Source: Candidatus Woesearchaeota archaeon
GTDB lineage: Archaea > Nanobdellota > Nanobdellia > Woesearchaeales > GW2011-AR4
Direction of reading: 5' to 3'
NCBI GenBank assembly: GCA_016185915.1
Contig: JACPMP010000059.1
Span: 1-32,356, forward strand
DNA length: 32,356 bases
A model generated the notes under the pieces. That model was not told the DNA's origin. It saw nothing but the letters and a program-made list of their open reading frames with translations, and made no database searches. The translations under genes and the position numbers were made by a program. Shown here one piece after another: positions 7,803 through 16,538 of this stretch; position 1 is the first letter of the stretch; each line of letters begins with the position of its first letter.

Positions 7803-8924
7803 TTATTGAATACTTACTAAAACAAGCACTTGCCCATTTTCTCCAACAGGTGTTAAGACTTTTCCTACAATTTTACCTTCACAATTACCTAAACATGACT
7901 TGGCTTTGCCATTATAAGAGCTTATTAACAAATCTCCTGGCTTAACATTTCCTTCTACATTTACCGGCACTCTTCCTGAAATTGCAAGTTTTATTGAGTT
8001 ATCTCCTTCATATTCATTGCCTATAATCATGTGAGGTTTTGTGCTAACAATACCTATAGCAAGATTACTATTGCTATCGCATTTTTTAACAACACCGCCA
8101 TTTTGTATAGTGCTTTTTTCTGCATCTATGCATACAACATCGCCTGCTTCTGGTTTAATTCCAGAAAATTTGACCCATTCTGCAATATCAATTGCACCTC
8201 CTGTTCTTGTTGTAGCAAATGAGTTGCCAACTACGTTTAGGTCACCACTTACCCATAAATTTTTTCGTGCCCAAGTTTGTCCGCTTCCTTCACCAACATT
8301 GACATCACCCATCAATACAATTGTTCTGCTTTGAGCCCCTGGCAAAGCACTATTCTCAGTCCAGCCAATTACATTTCCTGCATTAGCTTGATCAATTCCC
8401 GGCAACCCATTTGTCTCTCCTTCGACATTTGAATCCATTATCCATTTATGATTCGCAGCATCCCATCCTGCTAAAGTAAGTCTATTGCCTGATACGTAAA
8501 AGTTCGCTTGAGGACTAGCGCCTATTCCATAAATCCCAACAGTGCTGTAAGATGGAACAGCAAATCCTATTTGTCCTGAAGTTGAATCCCAGCCAACACC
8601 ATAAAATGTTACACCGCCTCCAACTGCAGCAGCATCTCGTAAAGCCCTCTGCCTTTCCCCTAAGCCCATGAATACATATGGAGGTTGAGATGTAGAAGGG
8701 GATTGGATATACATGTTTCCGTTAGCCACAATTGCGCTGTTCGATGCAATTGGACCATTAACGCTTAATAATGGACCAGTCGTACTACCGCATGTATTGC
8801 TCAAAGTTACTTTTCCTGGAAATGTGTAATCACAAGAACCAAAACTGCATGCAGTCTGAGCATATGCCCCTACCATCAAAATCAAAGAAAAAACAACTCC
8901 GCATAAAAATATTTTATTTTTCAT
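7803..8924 (-). CDS. Secreted fibre-like protein with a C-terminal peptidase-G2/IMC-like domain
   Basis: 373 residues with a signal peptide ending near AYAQT and a GAGGT ribosome site. The middle is repetitive, Gly/Ser/Asn-rich beta sequence (short repeats such as SNSAIVANGNMYIQSP), as in fibre shafts. From about residue 240 the pattern AIDIAEWVKF, PEAGDVVCID, AIGIVSTKPHMI, ISGRVPVNVEGNVKPGDLLI, KIVGKVL and QVLVLVS follows the C-terminal domain seen in phage tailspikes (peptidase G2, intramolecular chaperone autoprocessing) and in many exported proteins of reduced-genome prokaryotes. A fibre or adhesin that matures by self-cleavage is plausible; the catalytic residues could not be confirmed by eye. 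Confidence 0.65.
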   Translation of the reverse strand: MKNKIFLCGVVFSLILMVGAYAQTACSFGSCDYTFPGKVTLSNTCGSTTGPLLSVNGPIASNSAIVANGNMYIQSPSTSQPPYVFMGLGERQRALRDAAAVGGGVTFYGVGWDSTSGQIGFAVPSYSTVGIYGIGASPQANFYVSGNRLTLAGWDAANHKWIMDSNVEGETNGLPGIDQANAGNVIGWTENSALPGAQSRTIVLMGDVNVGEGSGQTWARKNLWVSGDLNVVGNSFATTRTGGAIDIAEWVKFSGIKPEAGDVVCIDAEKSTIQNGGVVKKCDSNSNLAIGIVSTKPHMIIGNEYEGDNSIKLAISGRVPVNVEGNVKPGDLLISSYNGKAKSCLGNCEGKIVGKVLTPVGENGQVLVLVSIQ

Positions 8925-9023
8925 TTTATACCTCTTTTTGTTTAAGATACAGTCTTATTTTTATTACTTTAATTAACTCATATTTAATCTTTATTGTTTT
9001 TTCTGATGTTTATCTGTTTTTGT

Positions 9024-9428
9024 TCAGTTCATAAACACAAACCCATTCCTCTTAGAAATTCTGTTAGAGCCTTTTGTGATATTTCCTGTAACATTTGACA
9101 AAAATTTTATGTATTCGTAGCCCGAGTAATTTACCGCAAGTTCCCTGTTATCAGTTATGTTTATGCTGTAACTAATGCCATTAACAGTCTGAGGCATGGT
9201 AAAATTTCTTGTGTAGCCGTCATTAACCGATTTTGCAATTTCTATTTCACGGTAAGCAAATTCTGCTATGTCTTGAGCAATTTTTTTACTGCCTTCTTCT
9301 CTGGCTTCCAGCATTTTAGAACTAGTTACTGCAAAAAAACCAACTACAACTAAAAGCATAAATGATGCTAAAAAAATAAACTCAACAGCAGACTGTGATT
9401 TTAATTTATATTTCTTAGTTTTAAACAT
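9024..9428 (-). CDS. Pilin-like protein with class III signal peptide
   Basis: 134 residues from the ATG at 9428; a TTG eight codons upstream is less likely. The N-terminus KYKLKSQSAVEFIFLASFML is a class III signal: basic residues, cleavage after KS, glutamate at +5 of the mature protein, then the hydrophobic assembly helix. The rest is a small beta-rich head with several N-x-S/T sites. Predicted to be processed by a prepilin peptidase and inserted in a type IV pilus-like filament. It is the third pilin-like gene of the sub-run 10627 to 9024, but 229-253 bases separate it from the previous one, so it may have its own promoter. Confidence 0.75.
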   Translation of the reverse strand: MFKTKKYKLKSQSAVEFIFLASFMLLVVVGFFAVTSSKMLEAREEGSKKIAQDIAEFAYREIEIAKSVNDGYTRNFTMPQTVNGISYSINITDNRELAVNYSGYEYIKFLSNVTGNITKGSNRISKRNGFVFMN

Positions 9429-9681
9429 TTTTATATTTTCTGCAAAACTCAATTGGCGGAATACTGTATCCTTGCTCTTATTTTGTCAAATGGAATTTTT
9501 CATTGTTTAATCTTGTTTTATGTATTTGATAATCTGAAATTGATGTATTCTGTAATTTGTCTTCATCATTCACAGCGCATTATACAATCCTGCCATTAGA
9601 TTTTGAAAAATAAAAATATTTGAATTATCTTTTGTTTTATTTTTATTTAATGTTCAATCGTTAATGGATTTTTATTATTCT

Positions 9682-10155
9682 CTATATCACACTTATATTT
9701 ACAGTCTCTTTGCTTATCGCTTCTATTTTTACCTTTTTAAGGCCTTGACTTGCGAGTTCCGGAAGCTTGCATACCATTTGCTCGCAGTTTGAGCCTGAAG
9801 TTGACATATTGACAGAAGAAAAAAATACAATTTCTGAAATTCCAAAACTAGTTGTTAAATTCAAGACAAGCTCTCTGCCGTCAATTATTTGGGCGCTTTG
9901 GACATTATCCGGGACATTCAGCTCTAATGTGGTTTTTGAGCCTTGGCCTGAATAAAAAATAGTTTCTGCAGCATCAACTATGCTTTTGCCTATTTTTGTT
10001 ATCTGCGAGTCTGTTATTTCCTGGCTTGATTCTTTGGAGTAATTATAAAATAAATAAGCAGTTGGCACAATTATCGCAAAAGTTAAAGCTACCACTAATA
10101 GATATTCCAAAGACGATTGTGCTAAATGCGATTTAGCTGGATGTGACTTTTCCAT
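9682..10155 (-). CDS. Pilin-like protein with class III signal peptide
   Basis: 157 residues. The N-terminus HLAQSSLEYLLVVALTFAII has the prepilin layout (cleavage after LA, glutamate at +5, long hydrophobic helix). The mature head is beta-rich with one Cys pair (NCEQMVCKLP). The first 23 bases overlap the end of the upstream pilin gene, and AGGAT just before the ATG serves as ribosome site, so the two are translationally coupled. Probably a minor pilin. Confidence 0.75.
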   Translation of the reverse strand: MEKSHPAKSHLAQSSLEYLLVVALTFAIIVPTAYLFYNYSKESSQEITDSQITKIGKSIVDAAETIFYSGQGSKTTLELNVPDNVQSAQIIDGRELVLNLTTSFGISEIVFFSSVNMSTSGSNCEQMVCKLPELASQGLKKVKIEAISKETVNISVI

Positions 10156-10627
10156 TTATCCTGCCGTTTATTGAATGAATTGGCCTGCTTGGAGTATTTA
10201 CAGCATAATAGCTGAGTGATACCCTTAATTCAACTCTTGTGTCAGCAACATAAGCCCCGCCAGTGCAAGTTGCAAAAGACAAATCCTTTTCTGTTGCATG
10301 AACCCATTGAAATTCAGATGCTCCACAAGAGCCCTGCGGTTGCGCATTTGGTGTGCATGAAATTGGCGGTGTGGCATCATTTGTTATTTGCATTGATTTC
10401 ACACAGATGTCTTCCCCCAGATTGTTAACCAGTTTAAACCTTACCTCGGTTGGCTTCAAACTAAAGTCTAAGCATTTAAACTGCGATGGAAAAACACATT
10501 TCTGCGGCAGGTATTTGCTAAAATCAAAAATCCCAAAATAATACAAAGCTCCAATTGTTACAGTAATGACAATAAAAGCCCATGCATAGGTGGTGAGAAA
10601 TTCCAGCGCTGCTTGTGATTTTTTCAT
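10133..10627 (-). CDS. Pilin-like protein with class III signal peptide
   Basis: 164 residues starting KKSQAALEFLTTYAWAF, the stereotyped class III signal of DPANN pilin-like proteins (cleavage after S, glutamate at +5). The head includes FPSQFKCLDFSLKPTEVRFK and C-x-P spaced cysteines, the same plan as the two pilins at 16539-17553: a Cys after the helix, FxCLD, then N-x-GE. It is therefore a distant member of the same family. It overlaps the next pilin gene by 23 bases. Confidence 0.8.
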   Translation of the reverse strand: MKKSQAALEFLTTYAWAFIVITVTIGALYYFGIFDFSKYLPQKCVFPSQFKCLDFSLKPTEVRFKLVNNLGEDICVKSMQITNDATPPISCTPNAQPQGSCGASEFQWVHATEKDLSFATCTGGAYVADTRVELRVSLSYYAVNTPSRPIHSINGRINGKVTSS

Positions 10628-10659
10628 TTCGATTACAAGGGAAGGATAAAAGACAATTT

Positions 10660-11070
10660 TTAGAAAATGCTTCCCAAGTCCTTTAAGTTGCCTGAAGCAT
10701 TTTCAAGTTCACGAGCTGTTGCTTCTTGATTTTCTTGTGTCGCTTGTTGAGATTGAGTAGTTTGAGCATTTTGCGAAAACCCCGGTGTTTTATCTGCCTC
10801 TAAGCTTGATTTTGAAGTCAAGTGAATGTAGGTAACAACCGTAAATACCAATACGACAATAAACAAGCCCGCAGCCAGAGCTGCATAGTTATGGGCAGGG
10901 TGAGGAGCTTCCAATAGCCCAAGAGTCTTTGGCTTGGATATTTCATCAATTAATTCATCAACTATTTCAGGATCGTATTCCTTTTTCAATAGCGCGTTTT
11001 TTATTTGGCTGGTTGAGTAGCCATTATGCAAAGAACTCCTTGCCCATTCAACCAATTTTTCGTTTGTCAT
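10660..11070 (-). CDS. Single-pass membrane protein with the shared N-terminal helical domain
   Basis: 136 residues from the ATG at 11070, chosen because AGAGGT sits at the right distance. Residues 4-42 (LVEWARSSLHNGYSTSQIKN and on to VDELIDEI) are the same small helical domain as in the proteins at 6688 and 11120. A membrane helix follows at about 58-78, and the outer tail is a low-complexity Q/T/N/E-rich linker. It reads as an anchor that shows the helical domain to the cytoplasm and a flexible tail outside. The spacing to the next pilin gene is 32 bases, so it is likely in the same operon. Confidence 0.65.
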   Translation of the reverse strand: MTNEKLVEWARSSLHNGYSTSQIKNALLKKEYDPEIVDELIDEISKPKTLGLLEAPHPAHNYAALAAGLFIVVLVFTVVTYIHLTSKSSLEADKTPGFSQNAQTTQSQQATQENQEATARELENASGNLKDLGSIF

Positions 11071-11119
11071 TTTGATAACCTCTTTTAGATTTTGTTGCAA
11101 AACTTATTTAAATATTTAT

Positions 11120-11821
11120 TTATTTCAAACCTTTAAAAGCTTCATCAACATCATCTTTGCTATAATTATGCGTTAGCAAGGCATTTCTTATCTGCTCTTT
11201 GCTGTAGCCCTTTCTCAGATTAGTTGTTACATAATTCTTTAATGTCAAAATGCTTTGCTGTTGAACTTGGCTCATAAGAGCTTTGTGGTCATTTTTTCTC
11301 TTAACCTCGATATATGTTAAAAAGCCGAATATCAGCAAAAGAGGCAATGCGATGTAGAGCCATAAAAGGTTTAATGGGTTTGTTTGTACCGCCTCTAAAG
11401 GGATTTCTAAAAGTTTTTTGTTTTTATTATCATAAATGTTGATGAGTTTGGCGTTTGAATAATAAGGAACAGAGAGTTTAAAAGTTAAATCTTCAGGCGT
11501 GCCTTGAACTTCATCTTTTGTAACATCTTTTAATAATAATGCCCCTGGTTGTATATTAAAATTCATTGATTTTAGTACTTCATTTTCAGACGAAACAACA
11601 TCAAGCCTGTAATCAGCATCTGGCTGAGATAAAGTATTTGTTGCTGTGCCATCAGCCACTTTAACATCAACTAAAGATAATGAATCTGTCAAGAGTTGTT
11701 TTTTATAATTAAAGGTTAGAGAATATACTTTTCCAGTTTCTTGTGCATTTACAATTACCGATAATAATAGCACACATAACAATAATATAATACCAAACGT
11801 TATTTTGTTTATTTTTGACAT
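11120..11821 (-). CDS. Membrane protein with outer beta domain and the shared helical domain at its C-terminus
   Basis: 233 residues. Signal peptide 1-26 (LLLCVLLLSVIVNAQ), then an outer beta-rich domain of about 125 residues (VYSLTFNYKKQLLTDSLSLV and on), one membrane helix (about 150-170, LLWLYIALPLLLIFGFLTYI), and a C-terminal cytoplasmic segment ending in LKNYVTTNLRKGYSKEQIRN...DDVDEAFKGL. That segment matches the helical domain at the N-termini of the two neighbouring membrane proteins. Its ATG follows directly after the TAA of the giant surface gene, so they are coupled. A docking or stabilising role for the surface protein is an inference from this arrangement. Confidence 0.68.
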   Translation of the reverse strand: MSKINKITFGIILLLCVLLLSVIVNAQETGKVYSLTFNYKKQLLTDSLSLVDVKVADGTATNTLSQPDADYRLDVVSSENEVLKSMNFNIQPGALLLKDVTKDEVQGTPEDLTFKLSVPYYSNAKLINIYDNKNKKLLEIPLEAVQTNPLNLLWLYIALPLLLIFGFLTYIEVKRKNDHKALMSQVQQQSILTLKNYVTTNLRKGYSKEQIRNALLTHNYSKDDVDEAFKGLK

Positions 11822-14617
11822 TTAAATCACATTAATATTAATATCAACTGTGTTTGTTCGTGAAACTTCTACAGTTGGCTGCGAGCCTGAAGCAATTATT
11901 GCAAATGCCCTATAACGCCCTGGCGTAATAGGACTTGTTATAGGAGCTGTTTGAAATTCCAAATTACCTACCAAATCTGTTCCTCCAACTCTCTGGTTGT
12001 TCAAGGGTCCCTCGGACGTACCTTCTCTTATAAGAGAAAGATACACTATATGCCCTGAAGGAGCGTTTGAAATCTTAACATTAACTGGTTGTCCAGTAGT
12101 CAGCTGTACTAAACCACTTTGCTGATTGTTAATCCTAAGTATAGAGGTTGGTGTGGGGGCTACTGTATAGAAAACATGATTGCTGTCAACTGGTACTAAC
12201 CTCACTGCATCTGTTGCAGTAATCCATGCTTCCCACTGCTCTGGTAGTCCACCTTCTCTTACTAAGGATACTGGTCCTAGTTCAAAAGTACAAGGTGTGC
12301 CTACGCAGCTACCAATACCGCCATAAGGAACATCATTTTGTCGCACCCCATTTAATTTTCTATTTAAAGTTACACTGGTGCTGAGTAGTCCAGTAGTTGA
12401 AGCAACTGTAACTCTTATTCTTTCGCCTGGAACATAAGATCTTTTATCCAAACTTAGTGCAACTCTATATGGGGGCAATTGTGTGGGTGAATTTGGGTCC
12501 CTTACATTTACATAAAATGGAGGAGATATAAATCTATTTTTATTAGGTGAATTATCTATTGCTTCAAACTGAATTACATGAGTGCCTATACTATTTGCTG
12601 GAAGTGATGATGACTGCTCTATCCTGCATGTTACTTCACCACCAGATGTGGTGGGTAAAGTAACAGAAGGTGTGCACGAGCGAGGATTGTTATTTACAAG
12701 AATTCTGATTGAGTCAATTCCGCTTGGGTCTCTAACGCGAGCAGTAGCTGTAAATGGTTGAGATGGGTTAACAATGCCATCATTCTGGATAGCTTGACCA
12801 CCTTGTGTTATGCCTGCCTCTATAACCTCGGGTGGTGTTGTGTCTTGTGGAGTAGGAGCAGCAGTAGGGGGGGGAATGGGGGTAGGAGCTCTTGGAGTTA
12901 TCTCAAGCGTAACCGTTCTTCTTGCGCAATTGCCTGTACCTATGTTATTAATGCTAACAACTCTTACATTTCCATTAGCATAACTAAATTGGTTTCCTGA
13001 TGCGTACAAATTCTCTGCAATTGTAGAACTTCCGCTGGACAATCGTAGAACTACTCTAGGTAGCGTACTTCCTTCACTATTCGGAGGAGTATCACTACTC
13101 GGTCCAACAACTAATTTTACACCAGAGCCAAAATCCAATTCTGTACCAGAAATTTGAGTTGTACCCCCAATACTTTGGCATAATGTGTACCTCCTGGGAC
13201 TAGTAGAACTATAATCATAAGCAATCCTTGATTCACATAATGGGCATTCTTCAACTGGAGATATACTAGCAGGATTTGAAGGAACAGTAAAGGTTATTCT
13301 TTTCCTAAGTTCATCGACATTACAATTAGAAACACCAATAGGGTCAACCCAAAAGGTATATGTAGAGCCAGGATTGACTGGAACATTTGGTACAGGAGTT
13401 GTTGTTTGTATACCATTTTCACAGACATAATGTTGTGGACAATCAGAAGAACCAGGTACAGCATCAATATGATTAACAGTAACAACTTCGCCCTCATATG
13501 AGCCAATTAACCTTCTGGTATATGTGCCACTTAACCTTATGTTGTATGAAGTTGCACCTGGAACACTTGCCCAAGATAAAGTTACCTCACTATTTGGTCG
13601 TAAAGTAACGGTTGGTGTGTTGATAGTGTTTGGATTTATGGGGCATTGAGGAGCTGCAGGTGGAGCAGTTGGTGCTGCGCCTGGAGCAGATGGAGGTGGC
13701 GTTGCACTTGTCCTTAGCGCACTGCAATCATTGATGTTAAAGTAAGAACTAAGACCACTGCAATCTAAATCGTTTGGGGTACTAACAACTTGAACATTAT
13801 TTCCACAATCTCTTGTTGATTCGATCCCATTAATTATGTCAGTTACACTCAAAGCATTGCAAACTGCACGGCAGAAGCATGGTTTGATTTTATTATCTCT
13901 TTCTGTGTCTGTGATAGGTGTGCGGCCTTGTATTATTTGCCTAATCCTAGAAACCACTAAATTTTTGTCAGAATTTATTTTAATTTGTAATTGAGCTAAA
14001 TCTGCATTTCTCTGTGGTCTAACATTATTGTTTATCGCATTCGCAATTCTTTGTATTACTTCATCAGCTCTAGCTAATATGGCATTGGCTTGGGTCTCCC
14101 ATCTATCAAAATCAGTTGGAGGAATTATTCTTCTTTGAGTTACTGTAACAATCTTCAGTTCTGTTGCAGAAAGACCATCATTCCTGTTTTTTGCAGTGAC
14201 ACTTATAATGTATGCGTCTTGTGCATTTTCTGGGACAAAAGATTCAATTCCACACCAGAAACCTGTTGGCTGGGGACTACACTGCCTTTCATCACTTCCA
14301 CTTATCACATCTCTAAAAGTGGCACCTTGTTGTATTCTTGCATTTATTGAATTTCTATCAACATCTGTGCCTGTTATTCGAGCAGTAAATATAATATACC
14401 CGCCTGCTACAACTGTATCAGATGTTGCAATTTCTATTCTAGGCGGAGGTGCTTGCTGTACTGTTAATCTTTTTCTTATGAAAGATGAGAATCCTGCTGC
14501 ATTCCATGCAGCTCCTTCAACATCATATTCTAATAAGGTTATTCCCTGCGGCAGTTGAGGCACAAGAGTATTCCCTGCGGCAGTTGAGGCACAAGAGGCG
14601 TGTCTAAGCCTGAGCAT
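11822..14617 (-). CDS. Large multi-domain surface protein, C-terminal fragment (frameshifted)
   Basis: 931 codons are open, but the first dozen or so (up to about TAAGN) come from a wrong frame: the true coding sequence enters at LVPQLPQGI inside the 29-bp tandem repeat. Read from there, the protein is a chain of beta-sandwich modules: the end of an NAD-C-x-F Ig-like repeat, an Ig-like unit near nt 14400, a Cys-containing helical segment (nt 14100-13800), a Pro/Ala linker, an FN3-like module (PTVTLRPNSEVTLSWASVPG), another Pro/Thr linker, and three more Ig/CARDB-like units. There is no C-terminal anchor. It is separated from its signal peptide by two frameshifts, so it is not exported as the sequence stands. 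The following gene starts right at its stop codon. Confidence 0.72.
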   Translation of the reverse strand: MLRLRHASCASTAAGNTLVPQLPQGITLLEYDVEGAAWNAAGFSSFIRKRLTVQQAPPPRIEIATSDTVVAGGYIIFTARITGTDVDRNSINARIQQGATFRDVISGSDERQCSPQPTGFWCGIESFVPENAQDAYIISVTAKNRNDGLSATELKIVTVTQRRIIPPTDFDRWETQANAILARADEVIQRIANAINNNVRPQRNADLAQLQIKINSDKNLVVSRIRQIIQGRTPITDTERDNKIKPCFCRAVCNALSVTDIINGIESTRDCGNNVQVVSTPNDLDCSGLSSYFNINDCSALRTSATPPPSAPGAAPTAPPAAPQCPINPNTINTPTVTLRPNSEVTLSWASVPGATSYNIRLSGTYTRRLIGSYEGEVVTVNHIDAVPGSSDCPQHYVCENGIQTTTPVPNVPVNPGSTYTFWVDPIGVSNCNVDELRKRITFTVPSNPASISPVEECPLCESRIAYDYSSTSPRRYTLCQSIGGTTQISGTELDFGSGVKLVVGPSSDTPPNSEGSTLPRVVLRLSSGSSTIAENLYASGNQFSYANGNVRVVSINNIGTGNCARRTVTLEITPRAPTPIPPPTAAPTPQDTTPPEVIEAGITQGGQAIQNDGIVNPSQPFTATARVRDPSGIDSIRILVNNNPRSCTPSVTLPTTSGGEVTCRIEQSSSLPANSIGTHVIQFEAIDNSPNKNRFISPPFYVNVRDPNSPTQLPPYRVALSLDKRSYVPGERIRVTVASTTGLLSTSVTLNRKLNGVRQNDVPYGGIGSCVGTPCTFELGPVSLVREGGLPEQWEAWITATDAVRLVPVDSNHVFYTVAPTPTSILRINNQQSGLVQLTTGQPVNVKISNAPSGHIVYLSLIREGTSEGPLNNQRVGGTDLVGNLEFQTAPITSPITPGRYRAFAIIASGSQPTVEVSRTNTVDININVI

Positions 14618-14763
14618 GGCGCTTCTGCTGGATCACCAAATGATGCATCTGTTGTCCTCTTGAAACGGAAATAGCATTTATCAGCACGCTGAGGATTAAC
14701 AAAGCTTATCCTTAATGGTTGGCCAGGACTAACTGTGGTAGGAGTTATTGTAAAGTCTTGCAA
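14539..14763 (-). pseudogene. Middle fragment of the frameshifted surface protein
   Basis: This frame (LQDFTITPTTVSPGQPLRIS through NPQRADKCYFRFKRTTD to LVPQLPQGI) is a second NAD-C-x-F Ig-like repeat. It links the N-terminal fragment, via an 8-bp duplication at 14771-14786, to the C-terminal fragment, via a 29-bp duplication at 14540-14597. It has no ribosome site of its own and is not an independent gene. Confidence 0.75.
14540..14597. repeat. Perfect 29-bp tandem duplication causing a frameshift
   Basis: Two exact adjacent copies, 14540-14568 and 14569-14597. The length is 2 modulo 3. Deleting one copy joins the middle and C-terminal fragments of the surface gene in frame, through TPLVPQLPQGITLLEYD. 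Confidence 0.95.
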
Positions 14764-15635
14764 TGTTGGTGCATTTGGGCATTTGGTGGAGGTTGTCGGA
14801 CCGTTAGCGTAAATGTTGGTCTGTAATCAGAGTATCTCCCATCATTTTTGAATGCAGCTCCTTTTATTATATAGTCACCAGTTGGGAAACTTGATGTTAT
14901 TATACCTGAGCTTATGTCAGAGCATGGTCCTGTAATTGCAGGGGTTGGTTCAAATACTGACGAGTCTGGTCTTTTGTATTGGAATCCACAAAAATCTGCA
15001 TTTTGTGGGTTTCCGAAAGAAATTGTTATGGATTGTCCAAGATCTACAGGATTTGGTGCTGCTGAAATGCTTAAAAGTGTTGGTGGATAAGTACAAACTC
15101 CACTTTGACAAGTGCCACCAGAGCCACAAGGAACACTGCTTATTGGAGATTGACATTGGAAGGTTGTATAATCACAATTTCTCTGGGAAGAAGAGCAATA
15201 ATTTGTATTATAAGGAGGTTCATTTAAAGCAATACCGCTTGAGCAATAGGCATTTGAGCATACACCTTGAGGATAGCAGCCCGTTACACAAGATGGACCT
15301 TTTAGTTGTCCTCCGTAATCTGAGCACTGTTGCTGTGTAAAACATCCGTCTCCAAGGCTATAGTATCCAGTTGGAAGGCTTGGCGAATAAGCAATATAGC
15401 ATGCAGAGCTTATATAAGTATAGCCGAGATTAACGCAATCTTCAGCTGTGCATGGTCTAGGTGTAACAACATCTCTACAAATAGGGGTAGATGAAACACA
15501 CCATCCTGTTGAAGTACATCCACCATAGCAGGGGTTAGTTGTATAACACCCAGCATCATAAGCAAAAATGAAAGAACTATTTAAAGAAAGAGAAATTAAA
15601 ATAATCAAACTCAACAAAAAATTTCTTTTTATCAT
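14745..15635 (-). CDS. Large multi-domain surface protein, N-terminal fragment (frameshifted)
   Basis: 296 codons from the ATG at 15635, chosen because a signal peptide starts there (MIKRNFLLSLIILISLSLNS, cleavage near FAYD). Residues about 30-190 are Cys-rich, as in the secreted protein at 5630-6691. Residues about 195-285 are an Ig-like module with SISAAPNPVDLGQSITISFG and NADFCGFQYKRPDSS, closely matching that protein. The frame then runs into an out-of-frame tail (QMHQHCKTLQ) because of the 8-bp duplication. Joined with the next two frames the gene would span 11822-15635 and encode about 1258 residues. As it stands it would make a short secreted protein with one Ig-like repeat. Confidence 0.75.
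   Translation of the reverse strand: MIKRNFLLSLIILISLSLNSSFIFAYDAGCYTTNPCYGGCTSTGWCVSSTPICRDVVTPRPCTAEDCVNLGYTYISSACYIAYSPSLPTGYYSLGDGCFTQQQCSDYGGQLKGPSCVTGCYPQGVCSNAYCSSGIALNEPPYNTNYCSSSQRNCDYTTFQCQSPISSVPCGSGGTCQSGVCTYPPTLLSISAAPNPVDLGQSITISFGNPQNADFCGFQYKRPDSSVFEPTPAITGPCSDISSGIITSSFPTGDYIIKGAAFKNDGRYSDYRPTFTLTVRQPPPNAQMHQHCKTLQ
14771..14786. repeat. Perfect 8-bp tandem duplication causing a frameshift
   Basis: GCATTTGG occurs twice in a row, 14771-14778 and 14779-14786. Deleting one copy restores the frame, reading PPPNAPTLQDFTIT across the junction. Confidence 0.93.
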
Positions 15636-16026
15636 CTTTTGTTTGTAAAATGTCGAAATTTTCCCTAGTTTATAACTAGTGACTGGAAGCCAATTTGCAA
15701 GTGTATTGTGCAAAATTTCCGAGCATGCTCAAAAACCTCCAGTAATGTCATTGCACATTAAGCTTCCGCAACATTCCACCAGTCTATGACTAGCGGTTTT
15801 TGACATATTAATTTATAGCAAAGGTATCAATTGTAAGTGCATTATTATTTATTCTCCAATTACAAACTGGTTACCCTTATCAAATTTGCTTCCAAAGGTC
15901 ATTCCAATTTTTTGAATAAATTTTTGTTGTAAATATTTTTTGGAGTCGTTTTGGATTTTTGATGTTTCTACTGTCTTTGATTACTTAAATTGTTTAATGT
16001 AGTTAAAATTTTGTTAAACCATCACC
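15636..16026. other. 391-bp intergenic region with a long nested inverted repeat
   Basis: No gene is visible. From 15676 to 15793 the arms are properly nested: CTAGT+GACTGG (15676-15686) with CCAGTC-TATG-ACTAG (15779-15793); GGAAGC (15685-15690) with GCTTCC (15762-15767); TGTGCAA (15707-15713) with TTGCACA (15751-15757). The palindrome GAGCATGCTC (15721-15730) lies in the loop. A separate pair, TCAAAAACC (15729-15737) and GGTTTTTGA (15795-15803), would compete with part of it. The element sits directly upstream of the giant surface gene, on its sense side. The rest (15804-16026) is AT-rich and presumably holds the promoter. Confidence 0.55.
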
Positions 16027-16404
16027 TTAATCCTCGGCAAGTGCCCATATAGCTTTTATGGTAATTATCAATGCGGCTGGCAAAACAAATATAGTTATGT
16101 TTCCAACAGCAGTCGCCAAAAACAACCCAAATTCTTTTGGCGGAATTAAAGTCAATCCAAACCTTGCAGTGCCTATCACAATCAGCGACGTTGTTGCGAT
16201 CAAAAAAGGCGTTGTTTCTTCTTTTTTTATGTTTAAAAATCCAACTAAAGTGCCGAGAATAATTAATGAAGTAGTTACAGGCACAATCCATTCCTTAGGT
16301 ACAAGCCCGGCTATAAATGCAAATGCCAAACCAAAAATAAAAATCCAATGGCCTAATTTGTTTTTTTCAATAGTTTGCTTGCTTTTCATTTTAACTTCTT
16401 TCAT
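16027..16404 (-). CDS. Four-helix membrane protein of unknown function
   Basis: 125 residues from the ATG at 16404, which has GAGGTGA upstream at the right distance. After a basic N-terminus (KEVKMKSKQTIEKNKLG) come four hydrophobic segments (HWIFIFGLAFAFIAGL, IVPVTTSLIILGTLVGFL, FLIATTSLIVIGTARFGL, FLATAVGNITIFVLPAALII). The pattern is that of a small multi-pass archaeal membrane protein often found in DPANN genomes; I know no function. It lies between the pilin pair and the giant surface gene on the same strand. Confidence 0.65.
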   Translation of the reverse strand: MKEVKMKSKQTIEKNKLGHWIFIFGLAFAFIAGLVPKEWIVPVTTSLIILGTLVGFLNIKKEETTPFLIATTSLIVIGTARFGLTLIPPKEFGLFLATAVGNITIFVLPAALIITIKAIWALAED

Positions 16405-16538
16405 TTTAATTTCACCTCAATTTTTTATTAAGCACAATTAATATATCCTCAATCAATTTACTGTTTAAACCTTACTTTTTAAAGTTACAATACTTAATTG
16501 CAAATAAATCTTTTGAATGAAATTAACAATCATTGATT

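Noticed and set aside
9429..9681. A possible gene between two pilins
   Set aside because: Only very short frames with no ribosome site or family; probably a promoter region.
12840..12900. Repetitive Pro/Thr-coding DNA in the surface gene as a possible slippage site
   Set aside because: It is a low-complexity linker that stays in frame; the real frameshifts are at 14540-14597 and 14771-14786.
15676..15713. An earlier start for the giant surface gene at 15713
   Set aside because: It would put 26 polar residues before the signal peptide and reads through the stem of the inverted repeat. The ATG at 15635 begins directly at the signal.
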